NCBI GenBank assembly: GCA_024279135.1
Contig: JAJRRU010000010.1
Location: 186,001 to 250,000, forward strand
From: Alphaproteobacteria bacterium
GTDB lineage: Bacteria; Pseudomonadota; Alphaproteobacteria; Rhodospirillales; Casp-alpha2
Length of the DNA stretch: 64,000 nucleotides
Direction: 5' to 3'
Part shown: positions 63,190-64,000 of the stretch, one piece after another
Layout of the letters: each line of letters begins with the position of its first letter
Position numbering within the stretch: position 1 is the first letter of the stretch
The notes under the pieces: generated by a model
Database searches by the model: none
What the model was told of the DNA's origin: nothing
What the model saw: the letters and a program-made list of their open reading frames with translations, nothing else
Translations under genes and position numbers: made by a program

Positions 63190-64000
63190 TCAGGCCGGGC
63201 CGTTGAAATCGTCGAGCAGGGTTGCGATGCGCCCGGAGTCTACCTGATCCATGATCAGTCCGGCACGGCGACTGGCCGCGATTAAATCCATATCGCGAAT
63301 GCGTTGTTTGACCCGTGGTATGCTTGGTGCCGACATGGATAGTTCGCGAAAACCGAGTCCCAGCAGCAGGGCCGTATAACGAGGATCGCCCGCCATTTCA
63401 CCACAGATACTGACCGGAATTCCCATGCGGCGGGCTGATTCTGCGGAAAACTGTATAAGCCGCAGAACCGCCGGGTGCAGGGGATCAAACAGGTTAGCCA
63501 CGTATTCGTTGCCCCGGTCGATGGCCAGGGTATACATGGTCAGGTCGTTGGACCCGATGGCAAAAAAATCGGAAACCTGGGCCAGCGCATCGGCCGCAAG
63601 GGCGGCGGCGGGCACTTCGATCATGCACCCCATGGGCGGGATTTTATGGGGCAGGGCAACCTTGCGGCGCTTGAGCTTGGCTATGGATTTTTTGAGGTGC
63701 CCTCTGGCCCGGTGAACTTCCCAGACCGAAGTTACCATGGGCAGCAGAATACGGACCTCGCCATGACAGGCTGCCCGCAAGATGGCACAAAGCTGGGTTT
63801 CCAGAATTTTTGGCTGGAGCAACGATAAACGGATGCCGCGCAGACCGAGGGCGGAGGTGGCTTTTGCGTCCATGTTTTTGTGCAGGGCTTCGGAGGATTT
63901 GTCGCCACCCACATCGACGGTTCTGATCGTCACCGGGCCATTTGCCGCTTTGACGATTTCTCGAAGCTGGTCATATTGTTCGTCTTCGCTGGGCACGGTG
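63190..64000 (-). CDS. ptsP: phosphoenolpyruvate-protein phosphotransferase PtsP (EI-Ntr), C-terminal part
   Basis: The 3' 270 codons of a larger gene that runs off the right edge. The visible part is the C-terminal PEP-binding TIM barrel of the enzyme I family: PVTIRTVDVGGDK, ILLPMVTSVWEVHRAR, MIEVPAAALAADALA, FAIGSNDLTMY and the Cys in SICGEMAGDPRYTALL. The family's N-terminal GAF and His domains would lie outside. Alphaproteobacteria use PtsP in the nitrogen phosphotransfer system. The enzyme-I-type fructose form cannot be fully excluded from this part. Confidence 0.88.
   Translation of the reverse strand, partial: TVPSEDEQYDQLREIVKAANGPVTIRTVDVGGDKSSEALHKNMDAKATSALGLRGIRLSLLQPKILETQLCAILRAACHGEVRILLPMVTSVWEVHRARGHLKKSIAKLKRRKVALPHKIPPMGCMIEVPAAALAADALAQVSDFFAIGSNDLTMYTLAIDRGNEYVANLFDPLHPAVLRLIQFSAESARRMGIPVSICGEMAGDPRYTALLLGLGFRELSMSAPSIPRVKQRIRDMDLIAASRRAGLIMDQVDSGRIATLLDDFNGPA

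Overview
The window is a chromosomal segment of an alphaproteobacterium, most likely a Rhodospirillales-type (possibly marine) species. The evidence is a DivL-type tyrosine pseudokinase next to ahcY, a FYDLN-acid (TIGR02300) protein divergent from aroA, an aroA-cmk-rpsA-sppA-ihfB-lapA-pyrF-trpF-trpB-trpA-accD-folC block, the trxA-addA-addB-murU-tsaE block, a fused IolC-DUF2090 protein and a 740-residue fused AfuB-type permease. Coding regions look moderately GC-rich (by eye, not computed) and intergenic regions are clearly AT-rich. No CRISPR array, insertion sequence, rRNA operon or intact integrase was seen.

Layout. 1-9.6 kb: the 3'-truncated part of a PAS/HisKA sensor protein, polA, an orphan ABC ATPase coupled to a lipoprotein hydrolase, a GFA-type zinc protein, a PilZ protein and a CPA2 cation/proton antiporter. 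9.7-15 kb: an envelope cluster of RND/MMPL transporter, LolA-like periplasmic protein and outer-membrane barrel, divergent from a TetR regulator across a nested palindromic operator. 15-17.8 kb: TfoX-C, VOC, a WYL-type regulator with its palindrome, and a TSUP permease. 17.9-31.5 kb: a myo-inositol catabolic locus (rpiR-type regulator, iolG, iolCDEB), followed by an inositol-monophosphatase-family enzyme, a HAD phosphatase and a complete AfuABC-like ABC importer. 31.5-37.1 kb: a split aerotaxis-like pair (PAS plus soluble MCP), a decayed kinase fragment, an M23 peptidase, a Bcr/CflA exporter, a truncated methyltransferase and a tRNA-Ala(GGC) whose 3' flank looks like an old integration junction. 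37.2-50.7 kb: the conserved housekeeping run from aroA to folC on the plus strand. 50.7-64 kb: the conserved minus-strand run trxA-addA-addB-murU-like-tsaE, hspQ, divL with a small co-transcribed protein, ahcY, and the 3' part of ptsP.

How the parts fit. The most interesting region is 17-31.5 kb. Next to the inositol catabolic enzymes lies an importer whose binding protein keeps the His-Asp...Glu residues I associate with AfuA-type sugar-phosphate binding proteins, together with two cytoplasmic phosphatases. No conventional inositol transporter is visible. This suggests, as inference, uptake of a phosphorylated inositol or other polyol, dephosphorylation inside the cell, and entry into the iol pathway. 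An 11-base motif is shared by the iolG-iolC spacer and the promoter region of the importer, which would fit a common RpiR-family regulator. The right half is mostly ordinary alphaproteobacterial core genome. Its points of interest are the Tyr-for-His DivL, a class-V aminotransferase inserted between aroA and cmk, and a MurU-like gene without its usual AmgK kinase neighbour.
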